From the NCBI GenBank assembly GCA_037974665.1, contig CM075770.1:96530850-96594849 (forward strand): a stretch of 64,000 bases of DNA, in the 5' to 3' direction. Below the pieces are notes generated by a model. That model was not told the DNA's origin, did no database searches, and worked only from the letters and a program-made list of their open reading frames with translations. The translations under genes and the position numbers were made by a program. Source of the stretch: Ehretia macrophylla (taxonomy: Eukaryota; Streptophyta; Magnoliopsida; Boraginales; Ehretiaceae). Below are positions 37,596 to 50,124 of this stretch, one piece after another (the first letter of the stretch is position 1; each line of letters begins with the position of its first letter).

Positions 37596-39162
37596 CAATA
37601 AGCTATTCCACCGCCTCACCGAGCCACTTGCAAATCAATTAGATTTATTTAATTGGCCTAGAATTGAACAAACTATTTTTGTATTTTTAATAAAAATGTA
37701 ATTTACATCTAAACGAGTTCTCTGAAACAATTATCTTATTAGGTTTATTATTAGTCTTTATTCTGTTTTACACTTAATTACTTTACCATTCGAATCGTTC
37801 GTTGCATGCATGTAGCAAGTTAAAAGAATGGCACATTGCATTTAGGAAGCTGACTTTGCAGCCACATACTGAACTAGCACTAAAATCACTTTTTGCACTC
37901 ACCATATTAGTTATCATCACTGACTGGATAAAAGCATAAAACCTCACACGATTCACTGCACACCACACACGCACGGATCGCATATATATATATATATATA
38001 TACAAAAGAAATAATCCTTGCTTGGCTTAGTTGTTTTATTTTTAGTATCTTAGCTTTAATATCCTAGCTTTATAAGAGCATCAAACAAAGAAGAAAGCAG
38101 TAGTAGTAGTGGTTTAACCGAAGAGAAAAACACAATATACATAATCAGCATGGTTTCGGTGGTGGTTAGTTGATTGTGCATTGGTTGGTAATGATTGATC
38201 ATTGGTTCAAAGCAAACAAAAAAATAAAAACGTTGAATCTTCAGTGGATCGAATGAAGAAAGCAAAAGGAAGCTACGGCTAAGGTTTTGTGGTTTTCGGT
38301 GGATTTGTCTAATAGTCGCACTATATATGTATGTGTGTACCAAAGTGGCAAAGCATATCAAATGGAAAACACAGTGAGCCTTTCGATCCTTGTCTACCCG
38401 AAACAGCAAACGAGAAAAGAAAATCGGAAGAATAGTGGTGAAACCGTAGAGAGAAAAAGAGAGTTTTGAGAGAAATTCTGAGGAAGAAATGAGCCGGGAG
38501 ATGCTGGTTGGAGTTCTTGCATGCATTCAGGACCGGGAATTTGAACATTTCTCTTACAAATTCTACTTGGTTTGGTGATGAAATTTCACTTAAAATTGAA
38601 TGCTAGTTTAATTTCGTGTATATGCTCCGACGGACTTTACATACTTACGTGTGTTAACAGTTTGTTATTACATGCTTGAATAGGTTTAAATCGCTTGAAA
38701 ATAAATGATATTAATAAGTTTAATTAATTGTATTAGGGTTTAATATAGGAATTAGATAAATTGTTGTTACCTCCTTAAATAGGTTTAATTCTAAATTGGG
38801 ATTGAATGAAAGGAAATACTACTAATAAGTTTTGAGTTGAAAAGTAGAAGTTAGACAGATCGGATTATTAGGTGAAACTACTAAATATTTCTCTTGAATG
38901 TTTAGCTTTCTTTGATAGAGGTGAACTTATTATTTGAAGGACATTCAAATGTATAAAATATGAATTGTCTTAATTAGCTAAGATTATGGTATTACCTGGG
39001 AATGTGATTCTTAGCTAAACTTGAATTTATGTGAACTACGGCGTGTGTATAAACTTAACTGTATAAAAGGTGGAGTTGCTATTATGTATCAACTGAAATG
39101 AAATTTATTAATATTAAGTGACAACAATAAGTTAATGTTAACTTCATTGCTAGTATCTACAT

Positions 39163-39390
39163 GTATGGAGACGATCTACTTTGTCGTCCCCTCAAGATGC
39201 CATCAAATATGTGTTATATGATTACTTGTGTATGCGTGTGTTTTATTGGGGGTTGCAACCTCAGGCACGATGGCGCTCACGAACGCCGGGTAGCACAGGG
39301 CTTGCCGATGCTCCCGTGACTATCGTGGTCCTATTCCCTCTCTCGCTTGACATTCCACCTTTGGAGAGACGGGTCGTAGATCTCAGGTAT
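39163..39390 (+). other. Putative structured RNA module in the 34390 LTR
   Basis: Hairpin: GACGA (39170-39174) pairs with TCGTC (39184-39188), plus a T-G wobble at 39175/39183, loop CTACTTT (39176-39182). Clamp: CACGATGG (39266-39273) pairs with CTATCGTG (39320-39327), one G-U pair, around the core GGGTAGCACAGGGCTTG (39288-39304). A conserved block GGGTCGTAG... follows and is interrupted at 39390 by the insertion of the solo LTR. Confidence 0.55.
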
Positions 39391-42300
39391 TGTGACACCC
39401 CGACCCGTGCATATAATTATTTTATTAATGTACATATATTTATATGTCTACTTTAATTATTTACATATATTTGTTTGCATAAAATATCATATTTTTGATT
39501 TACGTGTATCTATTTCGTTTAACGTGTATTTATGTGCATTCCCCAATATTTAGGTGATTTAGAAATTGTAGTAAATAAATAAATATATTGATAAACAATA
39601 GAGTAACTAAATTAGTTAGAATTAAACTAGAATGACAAACTAGTTAATAGCATTTAGTTGAAGGGCATGTTGGTCATTTGGGCCTTTTGTCTTTCATTAT
39701 TTACACATACTAAAATACTACAACACACAAAACACACACAAAAATCAGACACACACATACACAAAAGAAAGATGAAGAAAACAAGACCTAGGGTGACTCT
39801 AGGCTGGAACTAGTGAAAACATAGCAAAACAGTAGAAATGCTTTCTCGGACATATTATAGCACCTGTCTTGTGGAACTTATTTTCTATAGTAAAAAAACT
39901 TGTAATTCAATGAAATTTGGACAGTAGCTAGATGACTCAATTTGGAACAAGTTTTATTTCTGGTGAAAAAGGCTAATTCGACCGTTTTAGGCCACTGATC
40001 TTGCCATCTTTAAAACTTAGCAGAAAACAACGTCAATCTAAACAACTTTGCGCATTTGTGTTGTTTTAGTCATATCTTGATGAATTTAGCTTGGAATTAG
40101 GTTATGTTTGATTCTAGAGTTATCTAGTTTTGAAGATCTTTCCATACATGTAAAAATCAGTTTCATAGGAGGTCATTTGCTTAGGTAATTGTGCAGCCAA
40201 AGTTGAGCTACTGCTGAGATGTTGAAACTGTTAAACTTATTTGTTTTGTGCTCTTATTGCTTCTTGAGGTTAAATAATGTACTATATATGCTTATCTATG
40301 CTTATTTTACTCTCAAATATGTGTATAGAACATGTCTATGTGATTGGATAACTTGGTTCATTACTATGCTCCATCTTAAATTTCAAGTTAGGGTTTCATA
40401 TAAAAATTGAAGATTTTTGGGTAACCTCGCATTAGTGCTTGATTGAATGTTAATTAGACTCAATTTATGAGTAAATAAACTTAGAATAAAGCTTTGAATG
40501 GGATAGAAATGCTTGAATTGTAAGATCATTTAGTTAAAGTTAGTTAACGGATACTATTCATGCAGACCTAAGAAATAATGCTCCAAACCTAAATCTAATG
40601 CTAGATATACGTTGTTGGGTGGATCAAACGGCCCCACGTTAAAATTTATCGAATTCCAAAAACATTAATTTTCACGACCACTCGTATGCGCACCTTAGAA
40701 TTAATGCAATTAGAGTCTTTAGAACTAGTTTAATGCTTCGAATAGGTACCATAAATGGGTTAGAGAATGGCTAGATGCTTTAGTTAACTAAACCTTGGCT
40801 AAAACTAGTTCTGGCTTATTGAATTCAAGGGGAAAAATATTGAAGTTAGTGTTTTATAGCTAGTATTTAACTTGTAGTTGATTATTAAAGTGTTTAATTG
40901 CATTGGTATAGCTTGTATAATCTATTGGTGAAATTCATGAATTGAATGACTTGACTATTTTGTTGGAACATGACTATATCTTGTGTACGTTGCTATATAG
41001 TTCGTTGAAACTTCTTATGTGTTAATAAGTTGAGCTACGTGTATGATGAACATTTAGTTTATATGTTAAGTGTAATTTTGATTAGTTATAGTTAGCTAAT
41101 TGGATTGTTAGTTAAGAGATTATTTTGCCACCCTTGTATGAGGTATATGTTAACTAAGTAGATAACGCATATGATAGCATGTTATATACCAATCTAACAT
41201 TTTCAAATCTAACTTGGAAGTAATATGATTTAGCTGAAATTGGAAGTTAAGCATAAATAAAACCATATATTACATGATAAAGTACTTTAGTGTTAGTTAA
41301 ATCCACTTATACAATTAGCATTTAGATTATATTTTAAGTATAGTTTGGTTAATTATAGTTAGCTTAACTTTATATCTTTGTAAATGCTTCTATGTGGTTA
41401 CAAGGCTGTGTAATGTTACTAAAGAACCTGAAGTATTCTTGAGTCAAGTGAAGTTATGAAATGATTGCAAATAGAAGATTAGATAATATTGTGTAGTGTA
41501 TGAGCTATGAAATATATATGAGTATATTCCATTAATTGTCTTGATTGATTGAACCTTTGATTGAAAAGAAGGTTTAATAACTAAATAGTTAAAGTTAACT
41601 TTATGTTATTAACTACTAAGTATTCTACGCTACTAAAATGTATTTGGATGAATATGCATGAAAATGATTCTTAGGTCATGGTTATAGTTGAATTATGTTT
41701 ACGTATTAAAGGTGGTCGTTTTGATTGAATACTCAACTTAATATTCCCTTGTGATATAAATGAAGTTGAGTTAGTTATGAAGTTTAACTTGTTAAAGGTT
41801 AATGTAGTTAATGTTCTTTGCAAGATTAAAGAAATGATTTTGAGCTATTTGTATGATTACTTGGGCTGTGTGGCAATATGATATACATAAGTGATTATAT
41901 AAGTAACTTCTATTGAGTTAAGTTATGGTTAAGTTAGAATTGCTATAATCAACTGTTAAAAGTGTTGCACTTATATGAATAACTAGGGGTTGCACATTTG
42001 AGCGGATTCAAAGAGGTTTGGAGTAAACCTAAGTTATACTCTTACAGGTTTGGTAAAAGTGAGGGAGTTACATTCTTTTGTGCATTTTAATTTGTTTTAT
42101 TGCTCTTAAATTGTATAGTTTAATATGATTGCTTATAATTACGTGTACTTTGATATGAATTGACTAAATATACACTTGTCTCTTGTTTATATTGTTATAT
42201 TGCTTGTTTAATATAACCTACATGCGAGGGAAACCTACTTTGTTGTCCCTCATTTATGTGATTCTCGAATTATATTGTCATTGCTTGAATTATTGTGATT

Positions 42301-43377
42301 GAATATCGGGTTGCACAACATTTTCGGGTATGGTAGTATCGAGTAACACGGGCAGCATCGAGCTTGCCGTGCTCCATCGGCTACCATGGTTTTCCAGTCC
42401 CTTTCTCGCTGAGGCTTACTCCCCTACCCAGAGGCGTGGTTCACCTCGTTGGGGCATACGGACCTACCTCAGGAGATATGGGTCGTAGGATCGGGGTAAA
42501 TCCGGAGTACCCCATTTGGAGGAATAAGGGGTTTGCCGGCATTTGCTTGAAGATCGTGGTTCGTGGTTCGAGATTGAAGACAAAAAGTTGAACCGTATCC
42601 TTTTATAAAGTGTTTAACTACTTGTTTCATTAGCTTGCTTATTTGTGATATTTATGTGTTATCTTTGTTGCATCTCATGAAAGCATTCCCCGGTATGCTG
42701 CATCACCTCCCTCGTTGAACAACTGTGTTGCTCACTCCTCTTTTCAATATGTCCCAGGAAAAGCTGGAGATTGGATTGCCTCCTGTATGGCCTGCCTGCT
42801 CTATTAATGTGTAGAACAAGGAAGAATGTGCACATGATATGCTTGTATACTATTTGAGACCTTATGGTCATGTATGTATTTGTGTTATCTTAAGAAATAT
42901 AATATTAAAGTTTTAGTCTTGGGTGAAGGTTAGGTGCTAGTGGTTTGTAATAACTTCTATTATTTTACTTTATTGTCTAGTTGACTTGCATGCTTATATG
43001 GATGAAATGAGAATCGATTAGAAGACTTAAAATATAAGAAAATTAAATAAATAATATTAGAGTAGTAAGATAAGTGGATTTAGACTATAGAATATCAATA
43101 GTTATGCCTGACATGTTTGTGTGATGAACTTTTGCTAAGTTGTGGCTTGGATGGTCTTAATACATAATGTGATGTGGTGAAGTTGAATGATGAAATGGAC
43201 TGAGGTTGTGGATTATGGTATTGTGGTTGTATGTTGTTTTTGCAGGTTTCCAGATAGTCCTATAAATAGGGAAAACTCCATTCGTTTTCCCCTAAATTTC
43301 GTGCCGAGGTTTGGAATTGGGTTGAGGATAGTATAATTAATAGAGGTCCCAGTTCCGTGAGCGATCGGGGCGTTACA
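39391..43377 (+). mobile_element. Solo gypsy LTR, 3.99 kb
   Basis: Starts TGTGACACCCCGACCC at 39391 and ends GATCGGGGCGTTACA at 43377. Flanks GGTAT (39386-39390) and TGTAT (43378-43382) match at 4 of 5 and look like a target duplication. The host LTR resumes with AATCCGGAGTACCC, which is exactly what should follow GGTCGTAGATCTC in this LTR class. The 3' end resembles the minus-strand LTRs at 58494 and 61979. Confidence 0.8.
42226..42530 (+). other. Putative structured RNA module in the 39391 LTR
   Basis: Hairpin: GAGGGA (42226-42231) and AAC (42232-42234) pair with GTT (42242-42244) and TCCCTC (42246-42251) across one bulged G, loop CTACTTT (42235-42241). Clamp ATGGTAG (42330-42336)/CTACCAT (42381-42387), inner stem CACGG (42347-42351)/CCGTG (42367-42371), core GGGCAGCATCGAGCTTG. 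Followed by the conserved block GGGTCGTAGGATCGGGG and ATCCGGAGTACCCC. Confidence 0.55.
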
Positions 43378-45498
43378 TGTATAATCCGGAGTACCCTATC
43401 GGGAGAGATAAGAAGTTGTATTCGTGATTCAAGGCTAGCCACCTCAACGGAAGTGATATCGAAATGTATCATTTGCAGTGTGATATATTATTGAACCTTA
43501 TCATTTATCGTGAATTGGTGTTATCGCACTTGTAATGCATCACATCATGGTTTTCAAAAGCCCCAAAATGTTTTCAAAACTTTTTCCTATCCCATCCTCA
43601 CTGAGCTTTCAAAGAGCTCACCCTATTTCTTTTCCCCTTCCCCTTGCAAGTGAAGCTTAACTTGAAATGGAAGTTGACATTATGTGCCAAAGTTGATTGA
43701 TTACGTGCACGAAACTCCTTGCCTGTCATGTTCTGATATTTGAATTAAATTGTAAAAGCTAAAGTTTACTTGTATTACTCTCGGGTAGAAGGGTAGCTAT
43801 TGTCAAAACCCTAATTGTAAAGCAGTATGGTAGTTTCCATGTCTCGAGTGGTAGTGTAACACCTTTTTGTACATGAACTATTGTTTAATAGCTAGTTATT
43901 GAAAAGATATTTATACTTTATCCCTCTTAATGTTATAGAAAATTATGTACATGAGACCGCAATGACAGCGAGCATAGACTCTGACCTAGTCTTGAGAAGG
44001 GTTGGGTTTCGGGGTAGGTCGTTACAAGTGGTATCAGAGCTTAGTTATTCAATTAGGTGCAAGCCGGGATAAGATCTTTGGTCAGTGGGTAGTTCTCTTT
44101 CAGGAATATATGTCTAGCATTATAATATGTTCCTAACGTGCTTAAGTATGAACCTATCTAATGTGCATATATGCTACTTGTGAACTTGTGTTATAGGTGA
44201 ATTATGTGTACCCAATGTGTATTAATATTTCATGCCTTCCTTGATACTCTGATGGGTAAGGTGTATTAATTGTATATTATATAATTTAATATTGTGATAT
44301 TTAGAGCATGAATTAGTCTAGTAGAGGTATCGACTTTTATGGAAATCAAGCTATATAGAGGAGTTATTAAATGTAAATGATGAGTCTAAGTTGTCCAGGT
44401 ATAGTACCGCATACTAACATCTAGAATCGCAGCTTAACAGGTCTTGATAATCTTAAACTAGTAAAACACGTAGATGACCAAGAGTAAGAACTGGTAAGAC
44501 AACATATATCTATGATTAAGAACCTTACCCTTAGATAATTACAATTAACATGTAGTATCTTGTATCTAGAAGATTTATTATTGGAAAACTTGATAACGGT
44601 ACATAGTTTGGCAAGAAGAAAGATGTTGGAGGAAGCTTGTCGCACGAATGGATCCATCTGCTAAGGTTTCATCTAGTAAGTCCTAACCATGACGTATCTC
44701 AATAAACGGGTAAGTAAATTGCGAGGATGCAATTTTTATAAGAGGGGGAGGATGTGAGGCCCCATACCTAATTCCTGAGCATTAACATATTACTTGAGCA
44801 TTACTTAAGATTAATTTGCATTTTGATCCACTATGTGTTCTTAGTTCTCATAGTAAGAATTAAATTAAACTTAGAAATATATAAAACTAGCATATTAAAC
44901 TAAGCATTCGTTTCAATTAGGGGTAAATAACTAACCTAGTATGCACATTAGAATAATATATAAATACTCTGACATGTTAACTTGTGTATTGCATGAATAG
45001 TAAGGGCTTTACTATGTGTGTAGTGATTTTAACTTGTGAAATAAAAGAAAGTTAAAGTATCAAACTAAGGATTTAATTAAAAGAAAAGGGGATTAACTTA
45101 ATAAGTACATTAAATAAATTATGTAGATTTATTCTATTAGCTCATGTTAAGTTAATATAACTTTTCATTAGAATAAGGGTTAATACTTACAATAGTCCCT
45201 GGACAATTGGTCATGGGAACTTTTAGTCCCTTGACTTTCAAAGTGAGTCTTTTCATCCCTGGACTTTATATACTTTCACACCGTTAGTCCTTAACCATTT
45301 TTTCCGTTCAAAACTTAATAGTTGGAGCTTGTTTTGGTCACGTGCATGTAATTTCGGGAAGAAATAGAGGGCATTTTTGGTATCATCAAAGCCGACGTCT
45401 TTATCCACATAAAATCCAACAAAAAAAGAACCCAACTTCAACCTTTCTTTTTCTTCCTTGACCGAAAAAGACCTTTATTTTTCTTTGATTTTGCTACT

Positions 45499-45834
45499 AT
45501 GAACTCCAATAGCACAACGGAGTTAGTTTGCCGTTGCAAAAAACCCGTAAAAATCATCACATCGTGGATCACAAACAACCCAGGTAAGCACTTTGTTGGC
45601 TGCGAAAAATTTGAAATCGGGGTATCATGTGGATATTTTGATTGGGTAGATCCTCCTATGTATGAGCGAAGCAAGCAGGTGATACCCGGATTGCTGAGGT
45701 CCATGGATCGAAAGGATAAGGAGTTGGACGATTTGAAGAGACAGATAAAGAAGATGAAGATAGTGATGTTAAAATGCTCACTTATCATGTTGTGCTTTCG
45801 GTTCTTCTTCATAAAAATCTGGTGTAGATGTTAA
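45499..45834 (+). CDS. GRF zinc-finger protein of the MULE, 111 aa
   Basis: A single-exon ORF starting 322 bp inside the left terminus. Residues 11-47 match the GRF zinc finger: CRCKKP...TSWITNNPGKHFVGC...CGYFDWVD, with Cys ligands CxC, C and C in the usual spacing. Residues ~65-88 are charged (SMDRKDKELDDLKRQIKKMK), a short coiled coil, and the last ~20 residues are hydrophobic (CSLIMLCFRFFFI), as in the small plant GRF proteins with a C-terminal membrane segment. The reading frame is intact. Such GRF ORFs are carried by some plant MULEs; whether it helps transposition is unknown. Confidence 0.8.
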   Translation: MNSNSTTELVCRCKKPVKIITSWITNNPGKHFVGCEKFEIGVSCGYFDWVDPPMYERSKQVIPGLLRSMDRKDKELDDLKRQIKKMKIVMLKCSLIMLCFRFFFIKIWCRC

Positions 45835-46749
45835 GTGTTTGTAATGGTGTTCTTAATATGTATTTGTAATGTGTAGGTAATTTAAGTTGTTTTAGATCAT
45901 GGTGTATGCATTTCCTCTTTTGTTGTAAGTTGGATCATGTTGAATGTAATCCCAATTTTTGTTGTTAATATAATATGATCTTATGTTCAGAAGTAATTTT
46001 TGTTGTTGTTCTTTGATTTTTACCCACAAAGATTTAAGCTTTTCTTCTTTTTCTTCTAAGTGAGTAGGAGCCAGGAGGGATAGTCTCAATGTGTTCATTT
46101 GCTAGAGTGTTTTGTTCCCCATTTTATGTGCAATATCTAACAAACTTTTGCAAAGCCCGTCCAAGCCAGCGTGGTAGTTTTGCTCCCCATTAGGTAGCAA
46201 GGTCCTTGATACCTTTCTGCAAATGGACAAAAGCCAGCAACCAAAATACATATTAAGGACCCTACATATTAATTACATTAGGACTATTAGTAACATTAGT
46301 CTACGCATATCAAAGCTTATTGCGCAGTGCGGAACACGAATGCCAAAGTCAATGTCTGTTCTTCCTAGATAAAACTCATCTCTGTTTCTTCCTAGATAAA
46401 ACCCAAATTACATACACATACTAACACAAACACACACACGCTACTGCACACTCTATTCAACACGATAAAACCTAGAACCATATAATTGCAATTTAATTTA
46501 TCAAGTCCATGACAGATCAAGGAAACATCAATAGCCAAAGATACAACATGAGGACAAATTGCTTATAGATAATTGTAGGCACAAAAACCTGAGAGGGAAT
46601 ATGCATACAATCATATATAACCTTAGACTTCATGTCCATTAAACACAAATCCTAAATTGTTCGACAAACTGAATGACACAGATTGTGCGACAAATTGAAC
46701 CAATAAATTAGACATATACAATCATGTTCAAAACACAAATCCTTCATAA

Positions 46750-49108
46750 CTACTTTTTGTTCTTTGCCTTAGTGAAATGGAGCTTCTTCTGTGGATATGA
46801 CATGTCACTTTCTCCATATGAAGCTTCACTTTTTGAGTTAGTTGATGTTGGACCCAATAACAAACTCTTGCCTTTACTCGACCCAATATTAATTGATGAC
46901 TTGTTGGTTGAACCTATTGGTGGAGCACGAATATGAACTTCTCTCCCTGCTAGTATAAAGGGTCGTCTCTTCTATACGTTAGGCATTTTCATCACCTGAA
47001 AATTTAGGCAAAGTATATTAGCCATTACAAAAGTAAGATTTATGAAACCATATAGAAACTAACCTTATTGGGATGCATAGAATTGTCTCATTTGATTTGA
47101 AAAGAGAATTCATTTGTTTTCTTTCTCTCATACGCTGAGCAACAGTAGTAGTACATGTCCGCATATCATGACCCTCTTTCAGACAAACTCTGCACCTGCT
47201 CCTCCTAATTGGAAGTTTCTTCCTACTGCTACTTGCATTTGCCAAACTAGGTCCCGTTTCAGAAGTGATATTACTTGGGACAACTTGTACTTCATTGTTG
47301 TTGCTATTCACATGTTCAACCCATGGGTCAGTCTCAAAACTCTTTAAGATATCCATCAAATCATTGCTAATGTTATCATCATTGACCTGAACTTCATTTG
47401 TAACTTCATTTTCTTTGGTATTCACTTGGCCATTATTACCTTCATTCTCAACTTCATTTCTATCCTCTGTGCCTTGATGAATGTTATTGCACTTTCTCCT
47501 GTTATGGCCTAATTGCTTGCATAAGGTACATTTTAGCTTCACAAATTTTCTTCCTATCTTTTCCAATGGACCTCTTGGGACATGTTGTTTCTGCTTCCCT
47601 TTTGCAATCTTATGTGGGTCTCTTCTCCTTAACATTTTAGGTCTACTAGGCAATCTAAATGCCTTAGGTGCAAGTACTGGTTGTCTGTCTGAAATAGGCC
47701 ACAAGTCTGGTCCATTAATAGGTTCTATCACAGGCTCATAAGCTCACATATAAGCCTCTTTCCTATACATTCATGGACAAAGTCCTTAGGATCATAACCT
47801 ATGTAACTAATGGCAGTAGTTGCATGTGCACATGGGATTCCTGATAACTCCTACTTTCTACATGAACAAGTCCACATTCCTAAATCAACTACATATTGAT
47901 CATTGCCAAATAAACGCACCTGAAATTTGTTGCCACCACTATGTATTGCATTCCATGGTGCACTATCATCCTTGCACTGATTCAGTATCTTGCATATTTT
48001 GGGACATACAGATCCTTTATAGTTTTTCATCCACTCCCTTTTTGATTGCATCCTCATTATCAAATATATTATGATATTCTCAAGCATGACAAGGATAGAT
48101 TTGTCTCTTGCATCCATTATTGCAGCATTGAAGCTCTCGCACAGGTTGTTCAGAAGAATGTCACATTTTGTCTCAGTTATGAAGTGGGACCTGCTCCAAA
48201 ACTTGGCTGGTTCTTTTGCTAGCCATTCGTATGCTCCATTGTCATACTTTTTAAGATCATTCATGTATAACTGAAATTTCTGTATATATGGAGCCTTGGC
48301 AGCCTTCCACATCCTTGCTTTAAGCGCAGTAGTCCCACCATGAACTTTCTTGAAGTTGTTGTATAGGTAACGAACACAATGTCTATGCTCGACACGTGGT
48401 ACAATATCATCGATTGTCGGTATTAGACCCTAATCAAGAGAGGTTACAATATATTAACATAAATACAATGACGTAGATATCAATAACAATTAATGAAAAT
48501 TGTACCTTTTGCTTGTCAGTTATAAATGTCCACCTTTCTTGATCATATATCTCAAGGTCTTGAACAAGTAAATTCAGAAACCAACTCCAACTCCTTTTGT
48601 CTTCTGTCTCTGGTGCACAATACGCAATTGGAAATATACAATTGTTGGGATCAATGCCAACAACTATCAAGAGAATGCCTAGATGTGGTCCCTTCAAATG
48701 ACAACCATCCAACCCTACAACATATCTACAGCCCTCCAAGAAACCCTTTCTACAAGCCTCAAGACAAACATAAAATATAAGGAATGTCTCCTGCCCAGAT
48801 TCTTCATCCACTGTTGTTTCCATACAAACTATTGATCCTGGATTGGTTCTCCTTAGCTCTTCACAATAATTCCAAAGCAATTTATATTGCTCCTTATATT
48901 GGCCCTCAATCACTGTTCTGGCCAACGAGAATGCCTTGTACACTTGCTTTCTACTAATATTGACACCAAAATCATTATGCACCTTTGTTTGAAAATCACA
49001 AACTCTACCATACAAATTCAATCGGATGTCCTCAAGATACAACCTACACAATTGTTTGGAGGTCAAGAGCTTATGGTTCATTGCTTTACCACATGAATGT
49101 TTACTAAA
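46750..49108 (-). pseudogene. MULE transposase (MuDR family), broken
   Basis: Exon 1 is 48506-49108 and exon 2 starts at 48429; the intron 48430-48505 closes in frame (TDKQK then GLIPTID). A final exon ending at 46750-46752 is likely from 46995. Order: MuDR N-terminal part (QLCRLYLEDIRLN), DDE core with Asp in VVGLDGCHLKG and Asp in FITDKQKG, YEWLAKEPAKFWSRSHF, SWIM zinc finger (CSCRK...GIPCAHA), then two CCHC knuckles (CTLCKQLGHNRRKC and CRVCLKEGHDMRTC). Breaks: TAG for the SWIM Trp codon at 47851-47853, a frameshift after YDPKDFVHECIGK, and a stop early in the last exon. The usual CxxH after the second Asp reads CVRY, and the usual FE..M segment reads FQLYM, so the family copy was probably already decayed. 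Confidence 0.85.
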
Positions 49109-50072
49109 CATGGTTCGAAGCTAACTGCGCAGAGCAGATACAAGAGTTATGCTGATAAATGCTGTCGGGATTTGGAGTTTGCAGTCAGGGATCGAGTTTT
49201 CTTGAAATTTTCTCCTCGTAAGGGTTTTGCTCTTCATGGAAAAGGTGGTAAGCTGAGTCCGAGGTTTGCAAGGCCATTTGAGATTACTAGCAGGGTTGAC
49301 AAGTTGGCGTATCGGTTAGCTTTGTCGCAAAACTTCTCTAATGTTCATGATGTCTTCCACGTGTCTATTCTAAGGAAGTATTATATGGATCCTTCTCATA
49401 TTCTAGAACCAGAGCCGTTACAGCTTCGTGAGAATCTGACTTATGATGAGCGGCCGATTCGCATTCTTGATCAGATGGAACAGGAGTTGAGGTCGAAGAA
49501 GATTCCGATTTTTAAAGTATTGTGGAAACATCACGGGATTGAAGAAGCTACTTGGGCAAGAAGAGATCAGATTCAGCAACTATGCCCAGATTTATTCCGA
49601 GTAGCAAGTAAGAATTTCGAGGATAAAATTTCTTTAAAGGAGGGAGAATGTGAAATTCCAAAATTCCCCTTTATGTGAAATTACGTGTTTTGACTTGTTT
49701 ATCTGTTACATGAATTAAAATATGATAACTATGTGATTTTAACTCCTATTACATGCTATGTGAGCATTCATGAAATTTTTATAAAAATCGCCATTGAAAA
49801 TTTTATCGTCGAGTTTTGTAAATAGTATTTTTGAAACACGTCCGCTAAAATTTTGAAACTTGTCTTTTAAACATTTGAAAACCTAGTACTCGGACATTAG
49901 TAAACCCGTGTTTGATTAAAACGAATTTTAGAATGAATTAGGAATTTTAAAGGATTTTTCATCATCTTTTGCAAAAATAAGTAATATATCATAATTGTAT
50001 ATATATATATGCATACATATACTTGCATATAATATTTTGTCAACTAAAAATATTCTACTTAATATAGTATAG

Positions 50073-50075
<3 letters not shown>

Positions 50076-50121
<46 letters not shown>
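50076..50121. repeat. (AT)n microsatellite in chromovirus LTR
   Basis: Roughly 23 AT dinucleotides at 50076-50121, near a related TATATG stretch at 49998-50030. Confidence 0.9.

Positions 50122-50124
<3 letters not shown>

Larger units (their letters stand above)
34390..45176 (+). mobile_element. Ty3/gypsy element with very long LTRs and short interior (nested insertions)
   Basis: The 5' LTR starts TGTGAGGCCCC at 34390 and ends ...GTAGGTCGTTACA at 44026. The primer site TGGTATCAGAGC (initiator Met) is at 44029-44040, the interior is 44027-44752, the polypurine tract is AGAGGGGGAGGA (44741-44752), and the 3' LTR starts at 44753 with the same TGTGAGGCCCC. The 3' LTR is cut at 45176 by a MULE. 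After subtracting the insertions at 34899-35848, 36509-36869 and 39391-43377 the 5' LTR is about 4.3 kb, while the interior is only ~0.73 kb with no gag-pol seen, so it is LARD-like or broken. By eye the comparable ~424 bp of the two LTRs differ at about 16 sites (~96% identity), suggesting an age of one to two million years at usual plant rates. Confidence 0.82.
45177..49111 (-). mobile_element. Mutator-like element (MULE), right end missing
   Basis: The left terminus GGGTTAATACTTACAATAGT starts at 45177, right after a piece of gypsy LTR whose uninterrupted version is at ~34812 (AGAATAA then TAAAAGTC), so the insertion point is known. Inside are a GRF zinc-finger ORF on the plus strand and a transposase on the minus strand, pointing toward each other. 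At about 49112 the sequence changes abruptly to a chromovirus fragment, and no copy of the right terminal repeat was found up to 53172. The element is therefore truncated on the transposase 5' side. Confidence 0.82.

Noticed and set aside
37783-38548. Overlapping minus-strand ORFs (66, 156, 75 aa)
   Set aside because: They lie within the span of the long gypsy LTR, have no domain and low-complexity Ser/Leu/Phe content.
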